Positions 54,801-63,554 of a stretch of DNA of 64,000 nt are shown in pieces; the stretch's first letter is position 1; each line of letters opens with the position of its first letter. Below the pieces are notes generated by a model. The model was given only the letters and a program-made list of their open reading frames with translations. It was not told the origin of the DNA and did no database searches. The position numbers and the translations under genes were made by a program. Location of the stretch: assembly GCA_000949895.1 (NCBI GenBank), contig JWIT01000010.1, positions 62,001 to 126,000 on the forward strand, read 5' to 3'. This DNA is from Agrobacterium arsenijevicii (GTDB lineage: Bacteria > Pseudomonadota > Alphaproteobacteria > Rhizobiales > Rhizobiaceae).

Positions 54801-57338
54801 GAGCGTCGGTGCGACGAACAGCGAGAAGATCAGCAGGATCTGCCAGATCAGCGCGCCGAGCGGGTCCATGAAATACCAGCCGAGAATAGAAGCGAAGAAC
54901 CAGGCAATCGGCGTCAACGAACGACGCAGATTGTCGACCATCTTCCAGCGGCCGATGGCGGTAACGCCACGGGCGCGGTCAACGATATAGGGCAGCAACT
55001 GCCAGTCGCCACGCGCCCAGCGATGCTGGCGCGAGACTTCCACCTCGTAGCGGGTCGGGAAATCCTCGACCAGTTCCACGTCCGTCACCAGCGCGCAGCG
55101 CGCGAAGGAGCCTTCGAGCAAATCGTGGCTGAGGATGGAGTTTTCCTCGATACGGCCCTTCAGCGCCGCCTCGAAGGCATCCACGTCATAAAGACCCTTG
55201 CCGGTGAAGGTGCCTTCAGAGGTCAGGTCCTGATAGACGTCGGAAACGGTGAAGACGTAAGGATCGATGCCGCGGTTGATCGAGAAGACGCGCTGGAAGA
55301 CGGAGGCGTCCTTGCCGGTCGTGAGCGACGGCGTTACGCGCGGCTGCAGCAGCCCGTAACCTTCGACGACCCGGCCGGATACCGGATCGATTACCGGACG
55401 GTTGATCGGGTGATGCATCTTGCCGACAAGCTTGGTCACCGCATCGCGCATCAGGCGCGTATCGGCATCCAGCGTCATGACATACTTGACGTCGGTCGGC
55501 ACGATATTGGCGCCACCGAGGAACGTCGTGTCCTTGTCGCCACGCAGCAGCATGTTCAGTTCATGCAGCTTGCCACGCTTGCGCTCCCAGCCCATCCAGC
55601 AGCCTTCAGCCGGATTGTAGATGCGGCGGCGGTGCAGCAGGTAAAAACGCGTCTTGCCATCAAAGGCATAACGGCTGTTCAGCGCCGCAAGTTCGCGCTT
55701 GGCATAATCGAGAATCTCGAGGTCGTCGTCAGACTGTTCGTATTGCGCATCGCGCCAGTCGCTCACCAGTGCGAAATAAATCTCGCCATGCGGGTTGGCG
55801 AGATAATGCACCTCGATATTGCGCATCATCTCGTCGACGCTATCGCGGCTGGTCAACATGCAGGGCACGGCGACCAATGTGCGGGCATCCTGCGGAATGC
55901 CGTTCTTAAACTCGTACCCGACTAGCCGGAACGGTTTTACGAAGAAGGTGACAAGCGTATTGAAGAGGCCGGTCGCGCCTTCCGAGGCTGGCAATGCGAA
56001 CATCAGCAGGAATGCGGTCACCACATACCAAGGCATGCCCGCTTCGGCCAAGAACCAGCCGACAGCAAGCATGACGAGCGCGGTGATGAGAAACACCGGC
56101 GCCGCAATCGCGAGCCAGTTGAACTTGCGCATCGAGCGGACGATATGCTGCGATACCAGCGGCCGGTAACCCAGCACCTTTTCAAGCTCGAACCGACGCT
56201 GGCCGACAAGCACGGAGCCGACATTGACGCGATGGTTTTCAGCCACCTCGGCAGGCTCGACGGATCGCGCCATTTCGACGGCAGCGCGCGCAACTTCCAC
56301 CTCGGTCTTGGGGGAACGGCGCGCCAGAAGCTCGATCGTATTGCGATAGGTGTTGCGCGAACCGAAATCGAGAACCTCGTAGTCCGTCTCTTCGCGCAGG
56401 ACCTTGTCGATATGACTGACTTCCTCGAACCACACCGACCATTCGGTATCGTCGATCTCACGCAGGCTCTTGACGATATTGCCCATCGTCACGTTGCCGG
56501 ATGCCAGGCGATTGTGTTCCGACATCATGACATTTTCGGCGTCGGTGCCAGCGGCATGCAGTCGTTCTTCGAGCCAGGCCACCGCAAAACCCGATGTCTG
56601 CGAACCATTCCTGAGGCGATATAGGAACTGCGTCGCAAAAGTCGGGTCATCGACCAGCGAATCGACCTGCTTGAGAAGCGCCGCGGAGGCTTCCGCATCG
56701 TTCAGGCGAATGATCTCGTCGACAACTTCATTTGCCTTCTGGCGCATGCGGCGCGAGCGTTCCACGCGAATGGAGATGCGGCGAAGATTTTCGATGAGAA
56801 CGAAACGGATGATGGAGGGCAGCGCCCACAATTCGCCGATCTGCAGCGTCTTCGACGTCTGGTAGCCATCCACCAGCGCCGTCATGTTTTCGCGCGAAAC
56901 CGTGCTGTGCGTGTGTGCGACATAAAGCCAGCCGAGCGCCATGACCCGCGGGATCGTCACGCCGCCCACCGTCATCGTCGGCAGCTGGCGATAGAACTTG
57001 CGCGGAAAATCGCGGCGGACTTCCTGGATCGCCTCTTCAATGACGTAGTGATTGTCGAGCAGCCATTCCGCAGCCGGCGTTATCGTCGCGCCATTTTCCG
57101 CGTCGACGGCCGTTGTGCGGTAGACCCGCAGGATTTCCTTCTCGTTCTCGCGGTGGCGCTCGAAGAAATCGAACTCCATGAAGCCGGGAAGGGTATCGGC
57201 ACCATCGCGCGAAAGCGCGGCACCGGCATCATGCAGTTCCTCGACCGTCATATAGGACGCGCGGATCGAATCATTATGATCGATCTGCTTCGTCTCGGAA
57301 TCACGGGCGGCGGCGGTCGGGGTGATATGAAATGACAT
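48843..57338 (-). CDS. chvB: Cyclic beta-1,2-glucan synthase ChvB/NdvB
   Basis: 2831 residues from ATG 57338 (MSFHITPTAAARDSE); the frame is open 23 codons further. It makes cyclic beta-1,2-glucan from UDP-glucose at the inner membrane through a protein-bound intermediate. Membrane helices lie near residues 406-455, 806-855 and 936-978. Between the first sets is the GT84 domain with TLDADTR (Asp pair near 623) and QHRWARGDW (near 771). The C-terminal third is a GH94 phosphorylase-type domain that sets ring size, with GGDWNDGMNRVG near 2522. Brucella Cgs and rhizobial NdvB have the same plan. Its product is exported by ChvA, encoded convergently. Confidence 0.97.
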   Translation of the reverse strand: MSFHITPTAAARDSETKQIDHNDSIRASYMTVEELHDAGAALSRDGADTLPGFMEFDFFERHRENEKEILRVYRTTAVDAENGATITPAAEWLLDNHYVIEEAIQEVRRDFPRKFYRQLPTMTVGGVTIPRVMALGWLYVAHTHSTVSRENMTALVDGYQTSKTLQIGELWALPSIIRFVLIENLRRISIRVERSRRMRQKANEVVDEIIRLNDAEASAALLKQVDSLVDDPTFATQFLYRLRNGSQTSGFAVAWLEERLHAAGTDAENVMMSEHNRLASGNVTMGNIVKSLREIDDTEWSVWFEEVSHIDKVLREETDYEVLDFGSRNTYRNTIELLARRSPKTEVEVARAAVEMARSVEPAEVAENHRVNVGSVLVGQRRFELEKVLGYRPLVSQHIVRSMRKFNWLAIAAPVFLITALVMLAVGWFLAEAGMPWYVVTAFLLMFALPASEGATGLFNTLVTFFVKPFRLVGYEFKNGIPQDARTLVAVPCMLTSRDSVDEMMRNIEVHYLANPHGEIYFALVSDWRDAQYEQSDDDLEILDYAKRELAALNSRYAFDGKTRFYLLHRRRIYNPAEGCWMGWERKRGKLHELNMLLRGDKDTTFLGGANIVPTDVKYVMTLDADTRLMRDAVTKLVGKMHHPINRPVIDPVSGRVVEGYGLLQPRVTPSLTTGKDASVFQRVFSINRGIDPYVFTVSDVYQDLTSEGTFTGKGLYDVDAFEAALKGRIEENSILSHDLLEGSFARCALVTDVELVEDFPTRYEVEVSRQHRWARGDWQLLPYIVDRARGVTAIGRWKMVDNLRRSLTPIAWFFASILGWYFMDPLGALIWQILLIFSLFVAPTLSLLSGLVPRSTDIVPQAHFHTIWSEIRATNAQVALRIVFIADAACMMTDAIVRSLYRLLVSHKLMLEWRTAASMQSSAQGGITYYFRQMWHAPVVAMLGLLFAALPGDNAFLIGIPFTLLWVLSPAVAWYVSQSAETEDRLFVSEHVSFELRKIARRTWRYYEAFVTPQENHLPPDNFQETPEPIVASRTSPTNIGVYLLSIISARQFGWISFADTLERIENTIQTVEKMEKHRGHLYNWYHTDTLQTLGPRYVSAVDSGNLAGHLIAVSSACRQWAEAPSAHLQGNLDGIGDLAGILRETLKALPDDRKNLRPLHRRLEERIVGFSNALASVKREHEFASIRVINLAVLARDIQKLATNVDHEVKSAQSAEVTRWAQLLVDCCEAHISDSAIDLTNMEPLRQRLASLRDRSRNLAFSMDFTFLYRKDRRLLSIGYRVESKELDEACYDLLASECRLTSLFAIAKGDLPTEHWYRLGRQVVPIGAQGALVSWSGSMFEYLMPPLVMQERQGGILNQTNNLIVKEQMNHGRRLGTPWGISEAAFNARDHNMNYQYTNFGVPTLGLKRGLGQNAVIAPYASILASQYDPDGALENLDKLRKLGALGQYGFHDAVDFTPTRVPDGKVCAVVYNYYAHHHGMSIAAVANVAFDGVLRELFHSDPVIEAAELLLQEKAPREVPVMSAKYEPETPGKEQADLLRAEVRSIADPAVRDREVVFLSNGHYSTMLTSTGAGYSKWNGQAISRWKADPTEDRWGTFIFLRDTTNGQWWSATAEPRVIEGEKTKTIFTDDKAEFHKNVGDLQSVVECIVATEHDADGRRVTLLNVGSEDRYIEVTSYMEPVIASEDDDNAHPLFSRMFVQTEIGRRGDVIRAWRNRRSPNEPGTIIAHLAADNAGPSRPTEFETDRAKFIGRGRSLGEAAAFDAGATLSSTDGFTLDPILSLRRTVRVPAGKKVSVIFWTIAAPSREEVDKAIDRYRHPDAFAHELVHAWTRTQVQMRHVGVTSQQAAAFQHLGRYLTYPDMHLRADSETLKTGLASQRALWPLAISGDFPIFSLRINDDMDMDIAREALSAHEYLRSRGVIFDLVIVNERAASYAQDMQHALDHISEAQRRINPADGGRPHVFSVRRDLMDEETWSALLAASRVVLHVRNGKIVDQINRAVSLFAAHRGPDGTTETAQARLPVPAFPVAEPVEDEGDLDFWNGFGGFAKSGQEYVVRLHGGQSTPHPWINVISNESFGFHVSAEGAGFSWSRNSRDYQLTPWSNDPVINRPGEAFYVADVETGKLYTPFAALSRDPEALFETRHGLGYSVLTGKTDTLEVEVTQTVDREKPVKFSQLIVRNKGSKSRRLKVYAYVEWVLGNNGQKSAPFILSRHDAGSNAIFASNPYSIDYSTRTAFLTLDSEASGFTTSRREFIGRFGSAQAPQGIVSGASLSGSTEVDGDPCAALMQEIHLKPGEERHMTFILGDADNAEEAATLVGEVRKADFQSVLEGSKAFWTGFTGQLQVSTPDAGFNHMVNSWLPYQALACRILARTAFYQSSGAFGFRDQLQDTLAFLLYQPDLARKQILRAAGRQFAEGDVQHWWLPLTGAGVRTTISDDVVWLAYAINQYVSATGDAAILDESIPFIKGPALMPGQHDAFFQPETSDRSASLYEHAALALDLAIHRTGENGLPLILGGDWNDGMNRVGIGGKGTSVWLGWFLAGALRDFIEIGEKRGDTDRVGKWAAHREKLRNALETAGWDGSYYRRGYFDDGTPLGSATSEECQIDSLGQSWSVLSGEGEEGRSRQAMDAVMEQLVDEKTGIIRLFTPPFSRAPHDPGYIKGYPPGVRENGGQYTHAATWVVLALARQGRAQEAWNCFKLLNPVNHALDAASSETYRVEPYVVTADVYGEGAYAGRGGWSWYTGSAGWLYRAAIEGILGITRTNGKLHIAPSLPEDWSGFSVKITLDGKAKDIVVSRKAGTAEVSVSVDGKPLSAGDRVIPFD

Positions 57339-57923
57339 CGGGCTCGTATTCTGAACTTTATGGAAACTTGTTCGACTTGACCGGCATTTCGTCCATGGCG
57401 GGAACACGCACGAAATCGGGCCACGCTATATTTATGATTTATCCTGAACCTTCGGTGAACCGGACCAGACGTCGTGCGCAACGCATCGTCAAACGGCGCA
57501 TATCCGCAAGCACGGCGTTTTGCGGTGCAATCCGCCCGATATCCCTGCAAAGCCGGGGATCGGTGCGAAGAATGGATTTTCGACGACAGGAAAATTTCGC
57601 CCTATGGCCCGGCAATGCCGTTCCAACCGGATTTCGCACCTTCCCCCACGGCGAAAATTGTTCGCGCAACGTCCGATAATCCCCCTTTGACACCTGAAGG
57701 GCAACACGGGACCGAGAAGGCCCGCGCTACATCCGAAAAAAGCTAATGCCCCAGGACGTCAATAGTTCCATGCCACCTGTCGCGATACGATGCAAGCGCT
57801 GAATTTCAAGGCCTTTCGGCTCCGGGAGCGTCCCTTATGTGCGCCCTTACATACGTCTGCATATGCTGCTATGCCCTTTGCAAAAGGCGCCGGAAAAAAG
57901 CGGCGTAACCAGGGACTTCGAAA
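57339..57923. other. Divergent intergenic region between chvB and the M20 gene
   Basis: 585 bases without a convincing gene. It must carry the chvB promoter (minus) and the amidohydrolase promoter (plus). The chvB start has only a weak GAG upstream. No strong hairpin, repeat or riboswitch was recognised. Confidence 0.45.
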
Positions 57924-59102
57924 ATGACCAGACAGACCGCGAATATCGCATCCTTTGCCAATCATATGCCGGATGTGGTGGCGATCCGCCACCACCTGCA
58001 CCGTCATCCCGAGATCGGTCTTTCCGAATTCCAGACGTCGGATTTCATTGCCGGACAGCTGGTGGAAATGGGCTACGAGGTAACGCGCGGGCTTGCCGGA
58101 ACCGGCATCGTCGCCACCCTGCGCAATGGTGAGAGCACTCGTACGCTCGGCATTCGCGCCGATATCGATGCCCTGCCGATCCATGAGGAAACCGGGGCGG
58201 ACTATGCGAGCGCCAATGAAGGCGTGATGCATGCCTGCGGTCACGACGGACACACGGCCATGCTTCTTGGCGCGGCGAAGATCATCGCCGAGCGCAGGAA
58301 TTTCGACGGAACCCTGCATCTGATCTTCCAGCCGGCCGAGGAGAATTTCGGCGGTGCCCGTATCATGATCGAGGATGGGCTGTTTGACCGTTTCCCCTGC
58401 GATGCGGTTTTTGCTCTCCATAATGATCCCGGCCAGCCCTTCGGACAATTCGTTCTGCGCGACGGGCCGATCCTTGCCGCAGTCGACGAATGCAAGATCA
58501 CCGTCAACGGATATGGCGGCCACGGCGCCGAACCGCAGGATGCGGCCGACCCAATCGTTGCCGGTGCCAGCATCATCATGGCCCTGCAGACGGTGGTTTC
58601 CCGCAACATCCATCCGCAACTGTCGGCCGTCGTGACCGTTGGCGCATTTCATGCCGGCGTGGCCAGCAACGTCATTCCCGAAACGGCGGAAATGCTGCTC
58701 ACCATCCGCTCCTTCGATGCGGGTGTGCGCGACGAGCTGGAAAAGCGCATCCGGGCGATAGCCGAAGGCCAGGCCGTGAGCTACGGCATGAGCGTCACAC
58801 TCGATTACCAGCGCGGTTATAACCCAACCGTCAACCACAAGGCGGAAACGGACTATGTCGCCGGTCTCGCCCGTCGTTTTGCCGGGGCGGAAAAGGTGGT
58901 TGAAATGCAACGCCCGTCGATGGGCGCGGAAGACTTCGCTTACATGCTGGAAAAACGGCCCGGCTGTTATTTCTTCCTCGGCACCGCACGCACCGATAAC
59001 GATCCGCCGCTGCACCATCCGAAATTCGACTTCAACGACGATATCCTGCCAATCGGAACCGCCTTCTGGGTCGATCTGGCAGAGGATTATCTCAAGGTGT
59101 GA
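57924..59102 (+). CDS. M20-family amidohydrolase (hippurate hydrolase/amidase type)
   Basis: 392 residues. Metal-binding motifs are MHACGHDGHTAML (near residue 102), QPAEENFGGARIMIEDGLF (catalytic Glu-Glu) and MGAEDFAYMLEKRPG near the C terminus. The dimerisation domain GGHGAEPQDAADPIVAGASIIMALQTVVSRN lies in between. The family removes acyl groups from amino acids or opens amides (hippurate, N-acetyl amino acids, IAA conjugates); the substrate cannot be fixed here. It is monocistronic, ended by a terminator. Confidence 0.92.
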   Translation: MTRQTANIASFANHMPDVVAIRHHLHRHPEIGLSEFQTSDFIAGQLVEMGYEVTRGLAGTGIVATLRNGESTRTLGIRADIDALPIHEETGADYASANEGVMHACGHDGHTAMLLGAAKIIAERRNFDGTLHLIFQPAEENFGGARIMIEDGLFDRFPCDAVFALHNDPGQPFGQFVLRDGPILAAVDECKITVNGYGGHGAEPQDAADPIVAGASIIMALQTVVSRNIHPQLSAVVTVGAFHAGVASNVIPETAEMLLTIRSFDAGVRDELEKRIRAIAEGQAVSYGMSVTLDYQRGYNPTVNHKAETDYVAGLARRFAGAEKVVEMQRPSMGAEDFAYMLEKRPGCYFFLGTARTDNDPPLHHPKFDFNDDILPIGTAFWVDLAEDYLKV

Positions 59103-59111
59103 ATGAATATA

Positions 59112-59147
59112 AAAAGGCCGGTCGGAGGAGCGACCGGCCTTTTTTTC
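59112..59147 (+). terminator. Terminator after the M20 gene
   Basis: AAAGGCCGGTCG (59113-59124) pairs perfectly with CGACCGGCCTTT (59131-59142), loop GAGGAG, then TTTT. It lies ten bases past the stop. The preceding A run gives a T run on the other strand, so it may also end the minus-strand small gene. Confidence 0.92.
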
Positions 59148-59178
59148 TCAAGTTTCCTGATGAAAAAATCTGGGAGGA

Positions 59179-59322
59179 TCAGGGAACGAGACCAAGTATG
59201 ACCGCAGCCACGAAAGCCAGGCACACGCCGACAAGAGCTGCATGAACCGAATCTCTCCAGTTGCGCGGCGACTGGGGTTGCGAGACAAAGTCTTTTACTT
59301 TTCCGGCCTTGGAATAAGACAT
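59179..59322 (-). CDS. 47-residue single-helix membrane peptide
   Basis: ATG 59322 to TGA 59179. AAGGGAG lies about eight bases before the start. The product begins MSYSKAGKVKDFVSQPQSP, then RNWRDSVHAALVGVCLAFVA and a hydrophobic end AVILGLVP, so one membrane helix covers about residues 27-46 with a basic polar N terminus in the cytoplasm. No family is recognised. The strong ribosome binding site, clear topology and shared terminator at 59112-59147 argue that it is real. It stands between the M20 and FAD oxidoreductase genes. Confidence 0.7.
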   Translation of the reverse strand: MSYSKAGKVKDFVSQPQSPRNWRDSVHAALVGVCLAFVAAVILGLVP

Positions 59323-59553
59323 TGTACACTCCCTTCCTTGCTCGGCCCGTCAAAGCGGGCACTGCTTATTTCCCGTAAAGAATAGCTTTATTCCCCACTG
59401 TTTCAGTAGAGATAAAATTCCATAAGTTCGGCGCATTGGGAAAAATACGGATCGCGACTTGCCGCCGGACAAGCATCAATCTACCCATTGCGCAGGATCA
59501 ACGTGGCGGACGGCATTTCCGTTCAAAACCATCGGCGGGCTCGGATAAGGACC

Positions 59554-60657
59554 ATGACGGACATTGACGCCATCATCATCGGAGCCGGGGTGATCGGGCT
59601 GGCGACAGCCCGCGAGCTGGCGATGTGCGGCCTTTCCGTCATCATCCTCGAAAGCGAAAAGGAATTTGGCTCCGCAACCTCGTCCCGCAACAGCGAGGTC
59701 ATTCACGCCGGACTTTATTATCCGGCCGGAAGCCTCAAGGCCCGCCTTTGCGTGGAAGGCAGAGAGCAGCTTTATGCGTTCTGCCAGAGCCACGGCGTTT
59801 CGCACCGTCGTTGCGGCAAACTCATCGTGGCAACAGATGAGACCGAGAGGGCTCTGCTGGCAGCGCTCAAAGACAAGGGTTATGCCAATGGCTGCGACGA
59901 CCTCGAACTGATTGACGCACGGCAGGCGCTCTCGCTCGAGCCTGTACTCGCCTGCACGGCGGCCCTGCTCTCACCCTCGACCGGCATCATCGACAGCCAT
60001 GGTTATATGCTGGCGCTGCTTGGCGACGCGGAAGACCATGGCGCCGCCCTTGCCTTGAACGCACCCTTCGAAAGAGCAGAAGCGACCGGCGAGGGTTTCC
60101 GGGTTCATGTGGGCGGGAAAGAGCCTCTCAGCCTGACATGCCGGCTGCTCGTCAACTCCGCCGGCCTTCTGGCGCCGATGGCCGCCAAAAAGATCGAGGG
60201 ATTGCCGGAGCATGCCATACCGGAAGCGCGTTTCGCCAAGGGCAGTTATTTTTCGCTGACCGGCAAATCACCGTTTTCACGGCTCATCTACCCCGCACCG
60301 CATACTCACGGCCTTGGCGTGCATCTGACCCTTGATCTCGCCGGTCAGGCCCGTTTCGGACCTGACGTGGAGTGGGTGGAAACCATCAATTATGCCGTCG
60401 ATCCCCGACGCATGGAGGGTTTTGGCGACGCCATACGCCGTTATTGGCCGGGCCTTCCCGAAAATGCGCTGGCTCCGGCCTATTCCGGCATTCGGCCGAA
60501 GATTTCCGGGCCAGACGAACCGGCCATGGATTTTCGCATTGACGGGCCGGAAACACATGGCCTTGCCGGTCTCGTCAATCTCTTCGGCATCGAAAGCCCC
60601 GGCCTGACCGCCTCGCTGGCGATCGCCAACGAGGTTGCGGCACGGCTCGAGGCCTGA
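59554..60657 (+). CDS. FAD-dependent oxidoreductase (L-2-hydroxyglutarate oxidase-like)
   Basis: 367 residues from ATG 59554 (GGATAAGG upstream). The FAD-binding fold starts [27 protein letters not shown], and [30 protein letters not shown] is a close match to the L2HGDH/LhgO branch of the DAO family; [23 protein letters not shown] is also typical. It probably oxidises an L-2-hydroxy acid. No partner gene is adjacent; the dehydratase gene beyond is convergent. Confidence 0.88.
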   Translation: MTDIDAIIIGAGVIGLATARELAMCGLSVIILESEKEFGSATSSRNSEVIHAGLYYPAGSLKARLCVEGREQLYAFCQSHGVSHRRCGKLIVATDETERALLAALKDKGYANGCDDLELIDARQALSLEPVLACTAALLSPSTGIIDSHGYMLALLGDAEDHGAALALNAPFERAEATGEGFRVHVGGKEPLSLTCRLLVNSAGLLAPMAAKKIEGLPEHAIPEARFAKGSYFSLTGKSPFSRLIYPAPHTHGLGVHLTLDLAGQARFGPDVEWVETINYAVDPRRMEGFGDAIRRYWPGLPENALAPAYSGIRPKISGPDEPAMDFRIDGPETHGLAGLVNLFGIESPGLTASLAIANEVAARLEA

Positions 60658-60673
60658 TCTCAGCCCTTGCCTC

Positions 60674-61648
60674 TCAGCCGAAGCGGGATAGCGCGTCAGC
60701 CATAATTCCCGGATCGACATTGCCGCCGGAGGCAACCGCAATCACCGTTTCGCTCTCCAGCTCGTCACCATGAAACAGGGCCGCCGCAAGAGCCACCGCG
60801 CCGCCCGGTTCAACAACGACCTTCAGCCGGTTGAAGGCAAGAACCATGGCCCGCAGCGCCTCTTCCTCCGTCACGGCAAGGCCTTTTCCACAAAGCCCGG
60901 TCATGATCGGGAAGGTGATGATGCCGGGCTGCGGCGTGACGATCGCGTCGCAGATCGATCCAGCGGTGGTGGCGTTACGCTCGACCTTGCCCGAGGCAAG
61001 GGAGCGCGCCACGTCGTCGAACCGCTCCGGTTCGGAAGTCCTGACCTTGTAGTTCGGCGCTTTCGCCGCAAGTGCAAGGGAGATGCCGGATGTAAGGCCA
61101 CCGCCCCCGCAAGGCACCAGAACCTCGGCTGCGTCGATACCCAGCTCCGCGCCCTGTTCGGCAATCTCCAGCCCCACCGTCCCCTGCCCGGCAATGACCA
61201 GCGGTTCGTCGTAGGGCCTGATCAGCGTCAGCCCACGCTCGCGCGAAAGGCGATCTCCGATAGCGTCGCGATCTTCGTTCTCGCGATCATAGAGCACCAC
61301 TTCCGCACCATAGGCGCGGGTATTGTCGATTTTGATCTTCGGTGCATCGGACGGCATGATGATGACGGCAGGAACGCCGTGCAGGCGGGCGGCCAGCGCC
61401 ACGCCCTGCGCATGATTGCCAGAGGAAAAGGCGATCACGCCCTTGGCGCGCACATCGGCCGGCAGACCGGATACCGCTGACCAGCCGCCACGAAATTTGA
61501 ACGAACCCGTCCGTTGCAGGCACTCGGCCTTCACGAACAACTTTCGCCCGGCAATCTCGTCCAGAAAAGGCGACGACAGAAGCGGGGTTCGCACTGCATG
61601 CTTGCCGATGCGCTCGCGCGCAGCCTCGATCATCGAAACATCTGTCAT
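60674..61648 (-). CDS. Threonine/serine dehydratase (PLP-dependent)
   Basis: 324 residues. The PLP lysine lies in TGSFKFRGGW (near residue 51), SSGNHAQGVALAA binds substrate, and PCGGGGLTSGISLA is the phosphate cup. There is no C-terminal ACT domain, so it is the short, catabolic type (threonine or serine to oxo acid plus ammonia), also close to EutB-type hydroxyectoine enzymes. It lies 16 bases from the convergent FAD gene. Confidence 0.9.
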   Translation of the reverse strand: MTDVSMIEAARERIGKHAVRTPLLSSPFLDEIAGRKLFVKAECLQRTGSFKFRGGWSAVSGLPADVRAKGVIAFSSGNHAQGVALAARLHGVPAVIIMPSDAPKIKIDNTRAYGAEVVLYDRENEDRDAIGDRLSRERGLTLIRPYDEPLVIAGQGTVGLEIAEQGAELGIDAAEVLVPCGGGGLTSGISLALAAKAPNYKVRTSEPERFDDVARSLASGKVERNATTAGSICDAIVTPQPGIITFPIMTGLCGKGLAVTEEEALRAMVLAFNRLKVVVEPGGAVALAAALFHGDELESETVIAVASGGNVDPGIMADALSRFG

Positions 61649-61720
61649 GCCCTGCCCCCGTAATGCGGATCTGCAGGTACATTAGGAGGTCGCAATCAAT
61701 TGCGAAACCGCCTGAGCAAG

Positions 61721-61750
61721 AAAAATCCCCGGTCGTGGCCGGGGATTTTT
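61721..61750 (-). terminator. Terminator after the IlvD/Edd dehydratase gene
   Basis: AAAAATCCCCGG pairs perfectly with CCGGGGATTTTT around a six-base loop, ten bases past the dehydratase stop on the minus strand; the A/T arms give the T run in either direction. Confidence 0.88.
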
Positions 61751-61760
61751 CATCGCTTGA

Positions 61761-63545
61761 TTAGTGATTATGCCGGGGCATCTTCTCGGCAATCCGGCGG
61801 AAATCCGCAGCGCCTTCGAGCACCGCACCATCCGAAAGCTGGGTCACGGATTGGCGATAGATGCGCTGCCATGGGGTCGCATCCGCGGGCACGGCGGGAA
61901 TGCCGTCTGCCTTGCGGGCTTCGATCTCTTCATCCGGCACCAGCACATTGCATTGGCCCTGATTAAAATCGATGCGGATCACATCACCGGTGCGAAGCCA
62001 TGCCAGACCGCCACCGGCGGCACTTTCCGGCGAGGCGTTGAGGATCGACGGGCTGTCCGCCGTTCCCGATTGCCGGCCGTCGCCGATCGTCGGCAGGCTG
62101 GTGATACCCTTTTTCAGGAGCGCATCCGGCGGCTGCATGTTGACGACCTCAGCCGAACCCGGCCAACCGAGTGGTCCCGCTCCGCGAATAACGAGAATGG
62201 TGCGTTCGTCGATATCGAGGGAGGGATCGTTGATGCGGGCGTGATAGTCTTCCGACCCATCGAAAACTACGCATTTGCCTTCGAAAATACCCTCGCGGCC
62301 CGGCTCGCTCAGATAACGCTGACGGAATTCCGCCGAGATCACGCTCGTCTTCATGATGGCGAAATCGAACAGATTACCCTTTAGGACGAGGAAACCAGCC
62401 CGTTCCTTGAGCGGCTTATCGTAAGGCAGGATCACATCGCGGTCGGTCGATTCCCGCCCGTCCAGGTTTTCCGCCACGGTCTTACCGGTCACGGTCGGAC
62501 AGCCCCCATTGAGCTTACCGGCCTTCAGAAGCTCCCACATGATAGCGGGCGTGCCGCCGGCGCGGTGGTATTTCTCACCCAGCCATTTGCCGGCGGGCTG
62601 GACATTGGCAAGCAGCGGAATGTCATAACCGTGGACCTGCCAGTCCTCTTCACGAAGCTCGACGCCCGCATGTTTCGCCATCGCCGCCAGATGCGGCTGG
62701 GCATTGGTGGAGCCGCCAATTGCCGAATTGACGCGGATCGCGTTCAGGAACGCCTCGCGCGTCATGATGTCGGAGGGCTTGATATTCTCGACAACCAGTT
62801 CGACGGCGCGGCGGCCGGTGCGATAGGCCATCTGGCCGCGTTCGCGGTAAGCAGCCGGGATTGCGCCGCAGCCCGTCAGCGACATGCCGAGCGCTTCGGC
62901 AATGGCATTCATGGTCGAAGCCGTGCCCATGGTGTTGCAGTGACCGACCGAAGGAGCGGATTCGAGCGCCGCCTGCAGAAATTCCTCGCGAGTGATTTCG
63001 CCAGCGCCGTATTTGCGGCGCATGCGCCAGATGACGGTGCCGGAACCGACGAGATCGCCGTCATGATACCCGTCAAGCATCGGCCCGCCGGATAAAACAA
63101 TGGCCGGAATATCGACCGTACTCGCCGCCATCAATGCCGAAGGCGTGGTCTTGTCGCATCCGGTGGTCAAAACGACACCATCGAGCGGATAACCGTAAAG
63201 CACTTCCACGAGGCTGAGATAGGCCAGATTGCGGTCAAGCGCAGCCGTCGGGCGCTTGCAGTTTTCGAACATCGGATGGGTCGGAAACTCGATGGGAATG
63301 CCGCCCGCATCACGGATACCGTCGCGCACCCGCTTGACCAGTTCCACATGAACCCGGTTGCAGGGCGTCAGGTCGCTGCCGCTCTGGGCGATGCCGATGA
63401 CCGGCTTGCCGGAACGCAGCTCTTCCGGCGTGACGCCGTAATTCATGAAGCGCTCCAGATAGAGTGCCGTCATGTCGAGGTGATCAGGATTGTCGAACCA
63501 GTCCTGGGATCGCAGCCGCCGCACGGGTGTCTTCTCGTCGCTCAT
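61761..63545 (-). CDS. IlvD/Edd-family dehydratase (probable sugar-acid dehydratase)
   Basis: 594 residues, longer than most Ilv[16 protein letters not shown] and [15 protein letters not shown] carry the Fe-S cysteines, with a further one in [27 protein letters not shown] and [15 protein letters not shown] are also conserved. The opening [32 protein letters not shown] marks the sugar-acid (L-arabinonate/D-xylonate type) branch rather than amino-acid IlvD. It would remove water from an aldonate to give a 2-keto-3-deoxy acid. A dehydrogenase gene lies nine bases upstream in the same direction. Confidence 0.9.
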   Translation of the reverse strand: MSDEKTPVRRLRSQDWFDNPDHLDMTALYLERFMNYGVTPEELRSGKPVIGIAQSGSDLTPCNRVHVELVKRVRDGIRDAGGIPIEFPTHPMFENCKRPTAALDRNLAYLSLVEVLYGYPLDGVVLTTGCDKTTPSALMAASTVDIPAIVLSGGPMLDGYHDGDLVGSGTVIWRMRRKYGAGEITREEFLQAALESAPSVGHCNTMGTASTMNAIAEALGMSLTGCGAIPAAYRERGQMAYRTGRRAVELVVENIKPSDIMTREAFLNAIRVNSAIGGSTNAQPHLAAMAKHAGVELREEDWQVHGYDIPLLANVQPAGKWLGEKYHRAGGTPAIMWELLKAGKLNGGCPTVTGKTVAENLDGRESTDRDVILPYDKPLKERAGFLVLKGNLFDFAIMKTSVISAEFRQRYLSEPGREGIFEGKCVVFDGSEDYHARINDPSLDIDERTILVIRGAGPLGWPGSAEVVNMQPPDALLKKGITSLPTIGDGRQSGTADSPSILNASPESAAGGGLAWLRTGDVIRIDFNQGQCNVLVPDEEIEARKADGIPAVPADATPWQRIYRQSVTQLSDGAVLEGAADFRRIAEKMPRHNH

Positions 63546-63554
63546 GAGATCGCC

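Noticed and set aside
57759..59018. A 419-codon frame antisense to the M20 gene
   Set aside because: The M20 protein has complete metal-site motifs; the antisense frame does not resemble any protein.
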